Source of the DNA: CAWKDC01 sp964383495
GTDB taxonomy: Bacteria > Pseudomonadota > Gammaproteobacteria > JABCZS01
NCBI GenBank assembly: GCA_964383495.1
Contig: CAYLHG010000003.1
Span: 1-64,000 of the forward strand
Direction of reading: 5' to 3'
Length of the DNA stretch: 64,000 nucleotides
Every line of letters starts with the position of its first letter. Position 1 is the stretch's first letter. The translations under genes were made by a program, and so were the position numbers. Positions 9,162 to 18,976 of this stretch are shown here, piece after piece. The notes under the pieces are model-generated. The model did not search any database. It was not told the origin of the DNA and saw only the letters and a list, made by a program, of their open reading frames with translations.

Positions 9162-9835
9162 CAGAAAAGCAACCTCACATACGCAGTTTCGTAAAACGAG
9201 AAATGCGCTTCTCTGCATCACAAGCACACGCTCTCGAAAAATATTTGCCTTTATATGGCATTGATAACAATGTACCATTAATTGATCTGCAATCCATATT
9301 GCCCAATCGAGATATTATCTTAGAAATTGGCTTTGGAAAAGGAGAGTCACTTTTTGCTCAAGCAGAAAAAAACCCTTACGTTGGGTTTATTGGTGTTGAA
9401 GTACATAGACCTGGGGTAGGGCAGCTATTAAATCAAATTCACAAAGCAGGCTTGAGTAATATTCGGATTTGCCATCAGGATGTTATCGAAGTATTAAAAC
9501 GTTTACCACCACACAGTCTTTCGGGAGTTCAAATTTTTTTCCCTGATCCTTGGCCCAAAAAACGGCATCATAAACGCCGCTTAATCCAACCTCATTTTTT
9601 AGATACACTTTATCGTGTATTAAAACCAGGTGGATTTATTCATTGTGCAACAGATTGGGAAGAATATGCGACACATATGCTTGATGTTTTTAAAGCAGAC
9701 TCACGTTTTCAAAATACTTCAGAAACAGGATTTATTTCTCGCCCTGATCGCCTCATTTCAAGCTTTGAAGCAAGAGGGTTGCGCTTGGGGCATCAAACCT
9801 GGGATTTAATGGTTTATGTTAAGGGGAATATTTAA
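9158..9835 (+). CDS. trmB: tRNA (guanine-N7-)-methyltransferase
   Basis: 225 residues. TrmB methylates G46 of the tRNA variable loop using S-adenosylmethionine. The SAM-binding motif is ILEIGFGKGESL, and the family signature FFPDPWPKKRHHKRRL follows, with C-terminal ATDWEEY. Length is typical. The start overlaps the putP stop through ATGA, implying coupled translation. The 3' end overlaps the end of the convergent pilus operon by 17 bp, leaving no room for a separate terminator. Confidence 0.96.
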   Translation: MTEKQPHIRSFVKREMRFSASQAHALEKYLPLYGIDNNVPLIDLQSILPNRDIILEIGFGKGESLFAQAEKNPYVGFIGVEVHRPGVGQLLNQIHKAGLSNIRICHQDVIEVLKRLPPHSLSGVQIFFPDPWPKKRHHKRRLIQPHFLDTLYRVLKPGGFIHCATDWEEYATHMLDVFKADSRFQNTSETGFISRPDRLISSFEARGLRLGHQTWDLMVYVKGNI

Positions 9836-11162
9836 AACACATTACGGAACATGATAGTGCATAATCTGCCTCTAACGTATAGTTACCATCATTATTCACT
9901 ATTAAATTACAAGCCCGGTTTGCATTGCTATTGCCATCATTAAATCTCACACTATTCAAAGCACAAAAATGTGTTTTCGTATTTGCCTTTTTCCCACTTA
10001 TTTCTACTATAGTCGGGCCTACTACATCACCACTTCGAGTTGCAGCCATATCGCCATGCCGAAATTCATTAATATTAGTAATCCCTCCAAAAGAAGAATT
10101 ATTCGAAAAATTAATAACACGAATGTTATTAATTGCACCGTTATTTGCAAAATTAATGTTGCTGGTATCATTTATGTTACCATTATTTAGATTAATCTCC
10201 CCATCATCACTAAGATCTAACTTTCCAAGGTTATTAATTTCCCCATCATCAGAGTCAAAATTTAATTCATCCAAATTATTGATTTCACTATCATCTGAAA
10301 AATCAACGGTAGCTACTCCTTTCATTGTACCTGGCACAGCGGAAGAAAACTGTACTGAGTCAAGGCCTGTGATTGCGCTATCCGTTGATTTTGGATCAAA
10401 ATTAATATTTTCCACGCCATCTATATCTGCATTGCCTGATCCCGGCGTATCATCATTGAATTGCAAGCTACCCGTCATTTCAACACTACCATCTGCTCGC
10501 ATATAGCTGTCTGCGGCCGCAGACATGCCACTGGTTGTTGCTTGTATAGAAAGCGGATGTCCTTGCGCATTTAGACCTCCTGTATAATTAAAAGAAGAAG
10601 GCCCTAATTCAGGATCATACATTCGCTGTGCTTTTTTCGCCGCCATGGCTGTAATGGAGGCTTCTACTTGCGGTGTTTGATTAGCTGTTTCAAAATACAA
10701 TAATCCGTAATCAATCGTTACATTTCCTCCAGAAATCGTCACTTTGATGGATTGATCGCCCTCTAGATTGGCACCTGCATCAATACGCTTTAATACTAAA
10801 GGCTGAAGATTATTAAAACTGAAATCACTGCCAAGATAAGTAACATTCATATTAGGCTTGCTCATTTGTTTTAGCCAATCAACACCTGTAAATGTGTACG
10901 TTTTATTAGGTGCAGTACCTGTTTCTTGAAAATCAGAAACAGAGGGTGAGGGTTTAAAAGTACCGGCTGTTATGGCTACTTGATTGTCGTTCACATAAGC
11001 GCGCACTGTTTGAGAAAAAATATACATATTACGTGCTAATGTATCAGATACATCTACACGATTTTGTTCTTGCTGCGCCTTAAAAGCAGCAATAGCAATC
11101 ATGCCAGAAATAAATAATACTAAAAGCATTTCAAAAAGTGTAATACCTATATATTTTTTCAT
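9819..11162 (-). CDS. PilV-like minor pilin/adhesin 2 of the type IVb pilus
   Basis: About 447 residues from the ATG at 11162. A prepilin leader MKKYIG precedes ITLFEMLLVLF, with Glu at +5 as in type IV pilins. The N-terminal about 200 residues match the neighbouring paralogue. The middle holds short repeats of the type DDGEINNLGKLDLS (DNA about 10130-10300), resembling a beta-solenoid stalk. The C-terminal domain shares with the paralogue the pattern FCAL..V, then C.L.VN.DG.Y.LE, then C.V.CF. By analogy with PilV of R64-type pili it would be a tip adhesin. It is the last gene of the operon, 17 bp after paralogue 1. Confidence 0.75.
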   Translation of the reverse strand: MKKYIGITLFEMLLVLFISGMIAIAAFKAQQEQNRVDVSDTLARNMYIFSQTVRAYVNDNQVAITAGTFKPSPSVSDFQETGTAPNKTYTFTGVDWLKQMSKPNMNVTYLGSDFSFNNLQPLVLKRIDAGANLEGDQSIKVTISGGNVTIDYGLLYFETANQTPQVEASITAMAAKKAQRMYDPELGPSSFNYTGGLNAQGHPLSIQATTSGMSAAADSYMRADGSVEMTGSLQFNDDTPGSGNADIDGVENINFDPKSTDSAITGLDSVQFSSAVPGTMKGVATVDFSDDSEINNLDELNFDSDDGEINNLGKLDLSDDGEINLNNGNINDTSNINFANNGAINNIRVINFSNNSSFGGITNINEFRHGDMAATRSGDVVGPTIVEISGKKANTKTHFCALNSVRFNDGNSNANRACNLIVNNDGNYTLEADYALSCSVMCFKYSP

Positions 11163-11179
11163 CAATTTTTTCCTAAGCT

Positions 11180-12217
11180 TTAAGGTGGGGCAAAACGGAA
11201 ACACCTTACTTTACAAGTAGTGCCAGAACCTTGTTTTTCTAATTTATAATGTCCCGCATCATTTACTCCAATACTGCACTTTCCTGGAATTGTTTCAACA
11301 AACACTTGTGATAAAGCACAAAAATATTTATCTGGGGCATACTCTGCTTTCTCTAATTCCCCCGATCCTAACGTATCCAATATCGTCACACCTTCAAAAA
11401 CACCTGTACTAACAAAATCAATTTGGTTAACGTTTTCTATTTTTCCTCCCTTGGCGCCAAAATCAATGGATTTAGAAGCATCAGATTGAAAATTAATATC
11501 ACCGCTCATGATACTTGTACCATCTAGACGTAAAAATCCAGCTGTACTATCAGAAAGCGGGCCCAACGTTGCTTGAATAGGAATTTGGTTTCCTTCAGCA
11601 TCTAGCCCTGCTGTATAAGTGAAAGCAGAAGGCCCGAGCATAGGATCATACATATTCGCTGCTTTAGTGGCAGCCTTAGCACTAATAGCCCCTTTAGGTT
11701 CTGGTTTCGTTACATCTTGCACATCGTACAATGAACCAAAATCAATAATAATATCTGTAACTTTACCTCCAGCCACTACAATAGGCTCAATGATAACTTT
11801 GATAGCAGCATCATCTATTAATGATTCATCATCCGCTGAACGCTGTAACTCGAGTGGGCCTAAATTATCAAATGTAAAATCTGAATCAAGGTAAGCATCC
11901 CCTGAAACAGGATTTGTTAACCATGTTACGCCCGTGAAAACATATTTTGGGTGCTCGCCCGAAGGATGATGTTTTAGACAGCTTGAATCGGGAGGAACAG
12001 GAGGACAAACGAAAGTACCATTAATAATGGCGTTTTGATTATCGGTTGCAAACGATCTCACTGCTTGAGAAAAGAAATACATGCGTTGTGCAAGAACATC
12101 TGCAACCTCATTGTCTCGCTTTTCTTGATAAAATTCGAAAGCACCCGCTGCAATTACGCTTGCTAAAATCAATACTAATAAAACTTCAAACAGTGAGAAA
12201 CCTAAACGTCGCGTCAT
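11180..12217 (-). CDS. PilV-like minor pilin/adhesin 1 of the type IVb pilus
   Basis: 345 residues. The prepilin leader MTRRLG is followed by FSLFEVLLVLILASV with Glu at +5. The region after the hydrophobic helix (Q.MYFFSQAVRSFATDNQNAI) parallels paralogue 2 closely. The central region is shorter, with fewer beta repeats. The C-terminus keeps four cysteines in the same pattern as paralogue 2, suggesting disulfides in a secreted tip domain. GAGGAG lies six bases before the ATG. Assignment as PilV rests on its pilin-like N-terminus, large size and place after pilS; no recombinase or inversion sites accompany it. Confidence 0.75.
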   Translation of the reverse strand: MTRRLGFSLFEVLLVLILASVIAAGAFEFYQEKRDNEVADVLAQRMYFFSQAVRSFATDNQNAIINGTFVCPPVPPDSSCLKHHPSGEHPKYVFTGVTWLTNPVSGDAYLDSDFTFDNLGPLELQRSADDESLIDDAAIKVIIEPIVVAGGKVTDIIIDFGSLYDVQDVTKPEPKGAISAKAATKAANMYDPMLGPSAFTYTAGLDAEGNQIPIQATLGPLSDSTAGFLRLDGTSIMSGDINFQSDASKSIDFGAKGGKIENVNQIDFVSTGVFEGVTILDTLGSGELEKAEYAPDKYFCALSQVFVETIPGKCSIGVNDAGHYKLEKQGSGTTCKVRCFRFAPP

Positions 12218-12241
12218 CCTTGCTCCTCACTGATTTGATAT

Positions 12242-12760
12242 TTAATTTACAAATAAAATAATTGTATTATTTCCTTTAGTACAATTTTGTAGCGCCGTAC
12301 CAGGATTATCAACCGCTGTACCATTCACTGTCAAAGATTGTGCAGAGCTGATTTTGCTAAGCGGTCCATATAACGTAGAGCAAGCGCCGTCAGGAACACT
12401 GTTCACTGTAATTTTGTAGGTACTTGTTGAATCACCAGGACCTACCGACCATCCATCTTGTGAAACAAATGGATTAATAGGCGTGGTACCACTATGCATA
12501 TCATCAGGTGATAGCCCCCCTGATATCACAATTCCAGTGGCTAAACTTGAATAATCGGCTCCAGAACCACTGGTATAAGTTGCTGTGATATTGGCTGCCA
12601 ATTGTTGTATGCCCGTTTGCAATTGATTTTGTTTAAAAGTGAGGGTCACTTTCGCATAAATAGTAGCAACAGCTGCGGCAATAAAAGCAGCGACGAACAA
12701 AACTAATAATACTTCAAACAAGGTCACACCTGCTTGATATTTTTTAAGTGCACGCAACAT
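12242..12760 (-). CDS. pilS: Type IVb major prepilin PilS-like
   Basis: 172 residues. An 11-residue leader ending K-Y-Q-A-G precedes VTLFEVLLVLFVAAF, so prepilin peptidase should cut after Gly11 and leave a mature pilin of about 161 residues. The type IVb-like size and two C-terminal cysteines (in DGACSTLYG and ALQNCTKG), enclosing a D-region loop, agree with a major pilin. The ATG at 12760 has AAGGAG seven bases upstream. The 71-bp gap after pilR is the widest in the operon and could hold extra expression control. Confidence 0.85.
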   Translation of the reverse strand: MLRALKKYQAGVTLFEVLLVLFVAAFIAAAVATIYAKVTLTFKQNQLQTGIQQLAANITATYTSGSGADYSSLATGIVISGGLSPDDMHSGTTPINPFVSQDGWSVGPGDSTSTYKITVNSVPDGACSTLYGPLSKISSAQSLTVNGTAVDNPGTALQNCTKGNNTIILFVN

Positions 12761-12831
12761 AAATTTCTCCTTAGACACTCGTAGAACATCCTAAGTCTAT
12801 CAGACAACAGTTAAAAATCAAGAAAATAGCA

Positions 12832-13902
12832 TTAACCAGCCATTGCTGATTGCAGTGCAATCAGCCCCATATAGTTCCACGCAATAAACCCTACAACCAA
12901 TAATAAAATAGCATTCCCCAATATTTTCGCAGCCAATCCTAATTTGACAATTTGTGTTTCAAGCTGTTCTTGCGCTAATACTTGGATACCCTCTTCTAAT
13001 TTATCGGAATCTGCATACACTTCCAAATTAATTTGTGTTTCTTTATCAAATAATTCTGATTGAATGGCTTCGCCTGCCGAGCGCCCTGCCTGTAATTTTG
13101 CTTGCATCACAATAATCAAACTGGCCACATAAGGGGAGGAGCCTGAACGAATCGTATCTAAAGATTGGCCAATTGAATTTTCTGATCTCAACAAGCTTGC
13201 CAAGCTCAACAAAAAAATACTACCGTTAAATTGTTTATAAATAGACCAAGGCGGGATACGGTTTAATATACTGCGTGCAAAACCAGCACGTAGGTCTGTC
13301 ATGCTTCTTAAAATCATCATAATGGAAAATGCGATGCCTAAAAGAATCCACACAATATTACTTGTAAAAAAAGTAGTAAATTCGTATAAACTTTTTGTAA
13401 CAGGCGGCCATTTTTCTGGTGATAAAAACGTTGATAAACTCGGAATGACATAATAAGCAAACACGTACATCAATCCAAACAACATGAGCAATGCAAACGC
13501 AGGATACCGCACAGCACTCACTAAACCCGATTTCAATTTAATAATGTTACTCGATAACTCTGCCACATGTTTAAACATTTGAGATATTTGTGAAGTCCCA
13601 CCGGTACGCAATAATAACATTTCCCATCCGGGCGCCCATGGAGCCAGTGCTTGTACAAAAGGCCTTCCCATAGCCATAGATTTTAACCACTCATCCATAA
13701 TAATTGGCAAGTAAGAGTGGGGCATGTATTTACGATATTTTCGCGCTAATAAGCGAATCGTTTCATTTAGTGAAACGCCAGAGCCGGTAATCATTTCCAA
13801 ATTGCGATATAAATTTACACGTCTTGTATGTGTAAATACAAACTTACGCAACAGCGCATTGCGGAAAATAATCCAATAGCGGTGAAAATCTTTTTTTGAC
13901 AT
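12832..13902 (-). CDS. pilR: Type IVb pilus inner-membrane platform protein PilR-like (GspF family)
   Basis: 356 residues with GspF-type architecture: cytoplasmic helical bundles around hydrophobic segments near residues 142-165, 190-215 and the extreme C-terminus. GspF-like elements include TGSGVSLNETIRLLARKY and LLRTGGTSQISQMFKHVAEL. It would form the platform on which the PilQ ATPase drives pilin assembly. It starts directly after pilQ with a weak GGGTTAAAT region before the ATG, suggesting coupling. Confidence 0.85.
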   Translation of the reverse strand: MSKKDFHRYWIIFRNALLRKFVFTHTRRVNLYRNLEMITGSGVSLNETIRLLARKYRKYMPHSYLPIIMDEWLKSMAMGRPFVQALAPWAPGWEMLLLRTGGTSQISQMFKHVAELSSNIIKLKSGLVSAVRYPAFALLMLFGLMYVFAYYVIPSLSTFLSPEKWPPVTKSLYEFTTFFTSNIVWILLGIAFSIMMILRSMTDLRAGFARSILNRIPPWSIYKQFNGSIFLLSLASLLRSENSIGQSLDTIRSGSSPYVASLIIVMQAKLQAGRSAGEAIQSELFDKETQINLEVYADSDKLEEGIQVLAQEQLETQIVKLGLAAKILGNAILLLVVGFIAWNYMGLIALQSAMAG

Positions 13903-13904
13903 AT

Positions 13905-15509
13905 TTAACCCGTTAAATAGCCGACTTTATCTTCTGCATAATGCGGATCCAGCTCGCCTGTTTTAATTTTATCGATGATATTAAAATATACAGGCACGCC
14001 ACCTGATTCTTTCCAATATTTTTGCGCTTGAGAATAATCTTCTTTAGCAATTAAAGCTAGCAAGGTATCATCTGGCTCAATGTATTCTGCCACTACCGAT
14101 CGACCTAAAAACCCCGTATTTTGGCATTTCTCACAACCCACTAAAGAGCGAAAGCGGACCGCGCTTAGTTCTTTGGGGCTTAAAACAGCTTTCACACGCT
14201 CTAATAATTCTTTTTCAGTTTCTTCTATTACATTTTTTTCAAAGTCAGAGATATTCATTGCACAATGTGGGCAATTAATAGGCACTAACACTTGATACAT
14301 TAACATGCTTAAAAAGCCAGGAGATGTTAACACATTTCGCTCAAAACCTAACCCTACTAAGCGCTCGAAAATACCCAAGGCTGATTGTGCATGAACAGTC
14401 GTAAAGACCTGGTGGCCCGATTGAACAGAATCCTGCAACAACTTTGCTGTTTTAGGATCACGAACCTCACCAATCATCAATACATCTGGATCCATACGCA
14501 TAGCCACCTTAATAGCGTCTGCAAATGTGGATCCCGCATTATCACTTGAATCGTTAATATTAATTTGTAAAGCACCGTTAACCACATATTCTGGTGGATT
14601 TTCAATAGTGATAACTTTACGAACACCTTTTGTTTTAATAATTTTATCTGCAATCAAGTTTGCAAGCGTTGTAGATTTACCACTTCCTGTTGTTCCTGCG
14701 AAAATTAAGGCACCAGTGGGTTTCATACCTGTCTTTAGCAATGCTTTTATTTGAGGCTGAGTGTATCCCAATGCTTCGATAGCGCCGCTACTGCGCGTTT
14801 CTAGCGGCAACAAACGCAATGCAATAGAGTAACCATAAGGATAGCGAGGTGCTGTTTGCAAACGAACACGATACGATTTACCTAAAATATATTTTTCAAC
14901 GATAGCAGCTTGCATTTTATGTTCATCAAACTGAATGTCTTTTGATCCCTCAACAGCCAACACGTTGTATAAAATGCGCACTAATTCTTGTGAATATTCT
15001 TGTGCAAATTCTAGCACTTTTACCAACATGCCATTAACACGAAATTTCACATCTGTTTTTCTTTCAAACGCTTCAATATGAATATCAGAAGCATTCATTT
15101 GAACCGCTCGCGTAAAAATATCATTTATGGAATTATACAATTCTGTTTCATTAACAATCTGCTGAGACTCGCGAGACTCCGCAGCCGAAATATTATCTTC
15201 TACTAACTTCAACAAATCTCGTGTTGTATAAATAATTTTAATAGTATGAGTACGTCTCAACAATTGCGCAAAAGTTTTAGCACGTTGATTCATTTGGCTG
15301 GTAATATTCTGAGAAACTAATAAATACGCTATTTTCCGCTCCCCTTCTCCTACAGCCCCTTCTGTCAATAAAAAATATTTTCGCTCTTCATCGCTTAACC
15401 GCAATTCTTCTTTATCAACAAATAATAATTTAGAGAAACGGGGCATTTCATCGAAAGAATCGACGTACATTACGCCCGGAGGGATAGGTGTTTGAGCCAC
15501 ATTGACCAT
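13905..15509 (-). CDS. pilQ: Type IVb pilus assembly ATPase PilQ-like
   Basis: 534 residues of the GspE/PulE family. Walker A is IFAGTTGSGKST (about 269-280), the Asp box covers about 298-310, Walker B is MDPDVLMIGEVRD (about 339-351), and the His box is TTVHAQSALG. Zinc-type cysteine pairs follow (CPHC near 413, CEKC further on). It hydrolyses ATP at the cytoplasmic face to extrude pilin. AAGGTGA precedes the ATG. Operon position between PilP and PilR matches R64-type pili. Confidence 0.92.
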   Translation of the reverse strand: MVNVAQTPIPPGVMYVDSFDEMPRFSKLLFVDKEELRLSDEERKYFLLTEGAVGEGERKIAYLLVSQNITSQMNQRAKTFAQLLRRTHTIKIIYTTRDLLKLVEDNISAAESRESQQIVNETELYNSINDIFTRAVQMNASDIHIEAFERKTDVKFRVNGMLVKVLEFAQEYSQELVRILYNVLAVEGSKDIQFDEHKMQAAIVEKYILGKSYRVRLQTAPRYPYGYSIALRLLPLETRSSGAIEALGYTQPQIKALLKTGMKPTGALIFAGTTGSGKSTTLANLIADKIIKTKGVRKVITIENPPEYVVNGALQININDSSDNAGSTFADAIKVAMRMDPDVLMIGEVRDPKTAKLLQDSVQSGHQVFTTVHAQSALGIFERLVGLGFERNVLTSPGFLSMLMYQVLVPINCPHCAMNISDFEKNVIEETEKELLERVKAVLSPKELSAVRFRSLVGCEKCQNTGFLGRSVVAEYIEPDDTLLALIAKEDYSQAQKYWKESGGVPVYFNIIDKIKTGELDPHYAEDKVGYLTG

Positions 15510-15518
15510 GTTATCACC

Positions 15519-15935
15519 TTATTGGTTGGTACTCAGCCATACTACACTTTCTTTGCCTGACGTTGTATCCTTCAACATTACATAAGTGTCACTGACATTA
15601 TGTAATTGTACGTTGGGCAATACCATTTCGCCTCGTTCGGCAGTTAAACGATAACCATTGTATAAAAACACCGCTTTCGGTTTGCTTGCCATACCAACAA
15701 TCTTGATTAAATTTAAAGAAGCTGCTTGTAAATTCTCAGTAGGAACAATTGAGCTGGCGACACTTTGCCCTTGCGTATCACTCAATTCTTTTTGCAGCTT
15801 TGTTACTTCTAATCGCTTTTCTAGAATAACGCGCTGACGTTCTAATTGGTCTAATTGATCAATCGTGCTGTCTCCTGCCTGGGATTGAGAGCCAAGAGAT
15901 AAGAGAAGACCCAATGTAACAAACGATTTAACCAT
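15519..15935 (-). CDS. pilP: Type IVb pilus biogenesis protein PilP-like
   Basis: 138 residues. The N-terminal signal peptide has its hydrophobic core at about residues 4-15 and probable cleavage after SQSQA. A coiled-coil stretch rich in Leu, Glu and Gln follows (DQLERQRVILEKRLEVTKLQKEL region), then a compact C-terminal beta domain. This matches PilP of type IVb pili, a periplasmic partner of PilO and the secretin. The start overlaps the pilO end by 8 nt. Confidence 0.8.
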   Translation of the reverse strand: MVKSFVTLGLLLSLGSQSQAGDSTIDQLDQLERQRVILEKRLEVTKLQKELSDTQGQSVASSIVPTENLQAASLNLIKIVGMASKPKAVFLYNGYRLTAERGEMVLPNVQLHNVSDTYVMLKDTTSGKESVVWLSTNQ

Positions 15936-17190
15936 AAATCACCCCCTGAATAGTCCATGCAAAATCACCACTGTCCGGTGTGATGGTGATAGAAGTTATC
16001 CCCAATGTACTCATTGTCTGAAATACATTATAAAATCCTCGCAACCCCCACAAGCCGTTTCCTTGATAGCTAAACGTTTGCACTGCAAACCCCTGGACAG
16101 GAGAGGGTGAATTTAACTTAATGTCTAATTTTTGATATTGTAATTGGGTTTGAAATTGTAATTGATATACGGGCCCTTCCTCAGTTTTAATCGGCGTTAA
16201 CGCCTGTTCGGTTAATAAAGGAACGTTATCCACTTCTGCTGGCCAATCCGCAGAAGCAGAATCACCTGACCCATCAATATTAAGATTTTTGAGAACCCCC
16301 GCATCGCCTTGCGCTTTCAAGTCAAGCACAGTGGCGTACGGTGTGCGAGAAAAAGAAACTGAAAACGTTGTTGTAGCACCTAAATTAATAGAAATTCCTG
16401 TTACCGTCCAGCCTTTTATTTGCATGGGAATATTACTAATAGCATCGGTTATTAATGGCAAAGCCGCAGGTGTTGCTGTACTCGAAAAGGAAACAGAATT
16501 TAAAAATTGCGTGAAAGGGTCAGGCGGTGGAGGCGGCGCACGTTCTGCAACTGGAGAAGGGGGAGGAGGTGGTGGCGGTTTTAAAAACCATTGATAACCT
16601 AAGTACATCATAGCAACAATACCTGCAGCAACTAATCCCAACATCCATTTTGCTGGGCCTTTTTTATGTAATTCTTTGACAACGCATTGGCTTTCGAACC
16701 GCTGTATACTTGTTAAGATTTGTGTTTCATCAACAGAATGTAGGGCCTCAAAGCGATTATCATCCGCACCCACACCTAAACACTCAATTTTATCTTCCGC
16801 TAAATCGTTGCGTAAATCTAGTAAACTTTGAGCATAAAGAGATTGAATAGTATCAATATCCCCAACAGTATCTCCATCAACTGTTACAACACCTCGCTTT
16901 ACGCAACAAAAATAGTACAAAAGACGACCCGCTTCATCTTTGTATTCTGTCTTATACACATACAATAAATTTTCATGCGCATAAGATAATGCAGCTGCTA
17001 GCGACGTTTGATTTAAATATTCGTTGGAAGCGAGAGCTACAGCAGAAGGCATGCCTTCTGCTGTAGCTAATTTTATAATACCGCATGTCATTTCCATTTC
17101 GTGTTTAAATTGTTCAATTTCATCTGTTGATGAAATTGAGAACCAGTTTAATCCTACTGCATACTGTTTTCCGCCAATTAAAATGATCAC
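15928..17190 (-). CDS. pilO: Type IVb pilus biogenesis protein PilO-like
   Basis: 420 residues. A cytoplasmic N-terminal domain of about 180 residues is followed by one transmembrane helix (about 182-203), a proline-rich linker (about 205-223) and a periplasmic beta domain. This is the bitopic layout of PilO in R64-like systems, which aligns the inner-membrane platform with the secretin. The start lies 2 bp after the pilN stop and the end overlaps pilP. Family assignment rests on topology and strict gene order more than on motifs. Confidence 0.78.
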   Translation of the reverse strand: MIILIGGKQYAVGLNWFSISSTDEIEQFKHEMEMTCGIIKLATAEGMPSAVALASNEYLNQTSLAAALSYAHENLLYVYKTEYKDEAGRLLYYFCCVKRGVVTVDGDTVGDIDTIQSLYAQSLLDLRNDLAEDKIECLGVGADDNRFEALHSVDETQILTSIQRFESQCVVKELHKKGPAKWMLGLVAAGIVAMMYLGYQWFLKPPPPPPPSPVAERAPPPPPDPFTQFLNSVSFSSTATPAALPLITDAISNIPMQIKGWTVTGISINLGATTTFSVSFSRTPYATVLDLKAQGDAGVLKNLNIDGSGDSASADWPAEVDNVPLLTEQALTPIKTEEGPVYQLQFQTQLQYQKLDIKLNSPSPVQGFAVQTFSYQGNGLWGLRGFYNVFQTMSTLGITSITITPDSGDFAWTIQGVIYG

Positions 17191-17192
17191 GG

Positions 17193-18965
17193 TTACCTTC
17201 CAACCACATAGGGAGTGATAACAGTTACAGTGGTTGTCCTGCTGCTATTAGTGGCCTTAGAACCACCTAACATCCATAATTGTGGCGCAGCAATACTATC
17301 TACACCTACTTGATTATCCAACTCTTGGAAGCCCGATAGAATCACTGTTTGTCCAGGATTTAATGTAATACTCTCCATAAAATTTTTACTTTTCACTTCA
17401 GGCAACGTAATGCTAGGACATAAGCTTTTATCATCTTGCCCTGCAGGACAAATCGTTTCTTTATGGCTGGTCGTATCTGCAGTAGAAAGAGACAATGATA
17501 AATTCAACAAAATTTGGTTATCTGATAAAATAGTTGGCGTTACCACGATGAAAAACCCGCTGACCACTGTACCGGGTGTAACCGATACTTCTGTGGTAGA
17601 AGATTGATCGGAAATAGCAGAGAAAGTAATTTCTTTGACGTAGTCTGAACGTGTTACTACCTGCACAGGAGCAGGCTCACCGTTCACTGTATAAACCGTT
17701 GTGCCTGTCACACGGCTAGTATCAAACTGTTGCGACAGCGCGCCAAAAATAAAATCTGCTGAATCAAAAAAACCACTTCCCGTGTAAGAAAATTTCATGG
17801 TGTCAATAGGGAGACCATTGAGATTGCTTAATGGTGAAACACCTCTAGCAATGGAATCTAATGCAACCTCGCCGCCCCAAGCATCTATCACAGCATCCCA
17901 GTTAATACCGTAATCCGTGTTTGCGGTTAACTCAACATTAAATACATCCACCTTCACTGCAATTTTACGACGACCTTTATCATTAATTTTATTGATATAA
18001 TCTTCAATACGTAATAAACGCTCAGGGATATCTGTCACGGTTAAGTAACCTGACCTTGGGTTAGAGTTAACACGTCCGTCGCTTGATAGCATGGCTGAAA
18101 TAGTAGCAATAGTATCTTTCCATGCGTTACTCGCAAGTTGATTGTACGTAACATCCATGACAGCACCACTGTTTAAATTGGATCCCGAATCAGAACCACC
18201 CATGGTAGATGAGGATGACATTTCATTCTTAAATGTTGTTTCACCTGGCAGCAAATCTAAGGCTAACACCTTTGTTTGCACACGGAAAAAGTTAACTGTT
18301 GTCTCTTCTGGAAGATATTCCCAATAAATATTAAAACCTGATGTGAATCTGTCTATTAATTCTTTCAATGTTCCTTCATATTGCAAACTAAGTTGAATAT
18401 TTTTCAGCACGCCGACATTGGCTGCCACATCACTGCTGCCGGCCTCAATGGCCGCTGATTGCAAACCTCCCCCAGCCCCGGCGCCCGTGCCACTTATGAT
18501 ACTACTTGTTGGCTGAGCAGTATCACTAGAAGCTCCACTTTGTGCACTACTATTTGACGTGCTACTACTTGCAGTTGCTCCGCTTGTACCACCCTGAATA
18601 TAAATAATTGCATCGGGACTAAATCTAAATTTAATACCTGTTTGTGCATGAAGATCGGCTAGAATTGTTGGCAAGCTTTCAGCAGATGCGCTAGCGTAAA
18701 GCATTTTTTGGTTAAATATGGGAGGCAAGGTCACTGCTTTATTAATTTGAAAAGAATTCTGAGCCACCATGTATGCATCGGTATGCTCTACTAAGGAACG
18801 TTTATTTGCTATTTCATTTGTCTTAGCATAGATTTCTTGCGATTTATTAGAATCTCTATTTAAATCTTCTTGCGTGGTAACAAAATTGGAATCACAAGCA
18901 GCTAAAATACACGCGACTATAAAAACTGTACCTAAGCGCAGTGCAGATAAAAATCGTTCCATCAT
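17193..18965 (-). CDS. pilN: Type IVb pilus outer-membrane secretin PilN-like lipoprotein
   Basis: 590 residues. The signal peptide ends in a lipobox I-L-A-A-C, so the mature protein should be lipidated at that Cys (about residue 24). Ring-building periplasmic domains follow, including a low-complexity Ser/Gly/Thr insert (about 123-165). The C-terminal half is a secretin: VDVFNVELTANTDYGINWD near the start and V-I-L-S-G-F-Q-E-L in the beta-barrel region. It forms the outer-membrane channel for the pilus. AAGGAAC precedes the ATG. Confidence 0.9.
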   Translation of the reverse strand: MMERFLSALRLGTVFIVACILAACDSNFVTTQEDLNRDSNKSQEIYAKTNEIANKRSLVEHTDAYMVAQNSFQINKAVTLPPIFNQKMLYASASAESLPTILADLHAQTGIKFRFSPDAIIYIQGGTSGATASSSTSNSSAQSGASSDTAQPTSSIISGTGAGAGGGLQSAAIEAGSSDVAANVGVLKNIQLSLQYEGTLKELIDRFTSGFNIYWEYLPEETTVNFFRVQTKVLALDLLPGETTFKNEMSSSSTMGGSDSGSNLNSGAVMDVTYNQLASNAWKDTIATISAMLSSDGRVNSNPRSGYLTVTDIPERLLRIEDYINKINDKGRRKIAVKVDVFNVELTANTDYGINWDAVIDAWGGEVALDSIARGVSPLSNLNGLPIDTMKFSYTGSGFFDSADFIFGALSQQFDTSRVTGTTVYTVNGEPAPVQVVTRSDYVKEITFSAISDQSSTTEVSVTPGTVVSGFFIVVTPTILSDNQILLNLSLSLSTADTTSHKETICPAGQDDKSLCPSITLPEVKSKNFMESITLNPGQTVILSGFQELDNQVGVDSIAAPQLWMLGGSKATNSSRTTTVTVITPYVVGR

Positions 18966-18976
18966 TGCAGTTCCTT

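Noticed and set aside
9819..12217. A PilV shufflon
   Set aside because: No recombinase gene and no short inverted crossover repeats are visible around the two PilV-like genes, which lie in the same orientation.
16501..16594. Gly-rich reading frame on the plus strand within pilO
   Set aside because: It is the reverse complement of the proline-rich linker of PilO and not a separate gene.
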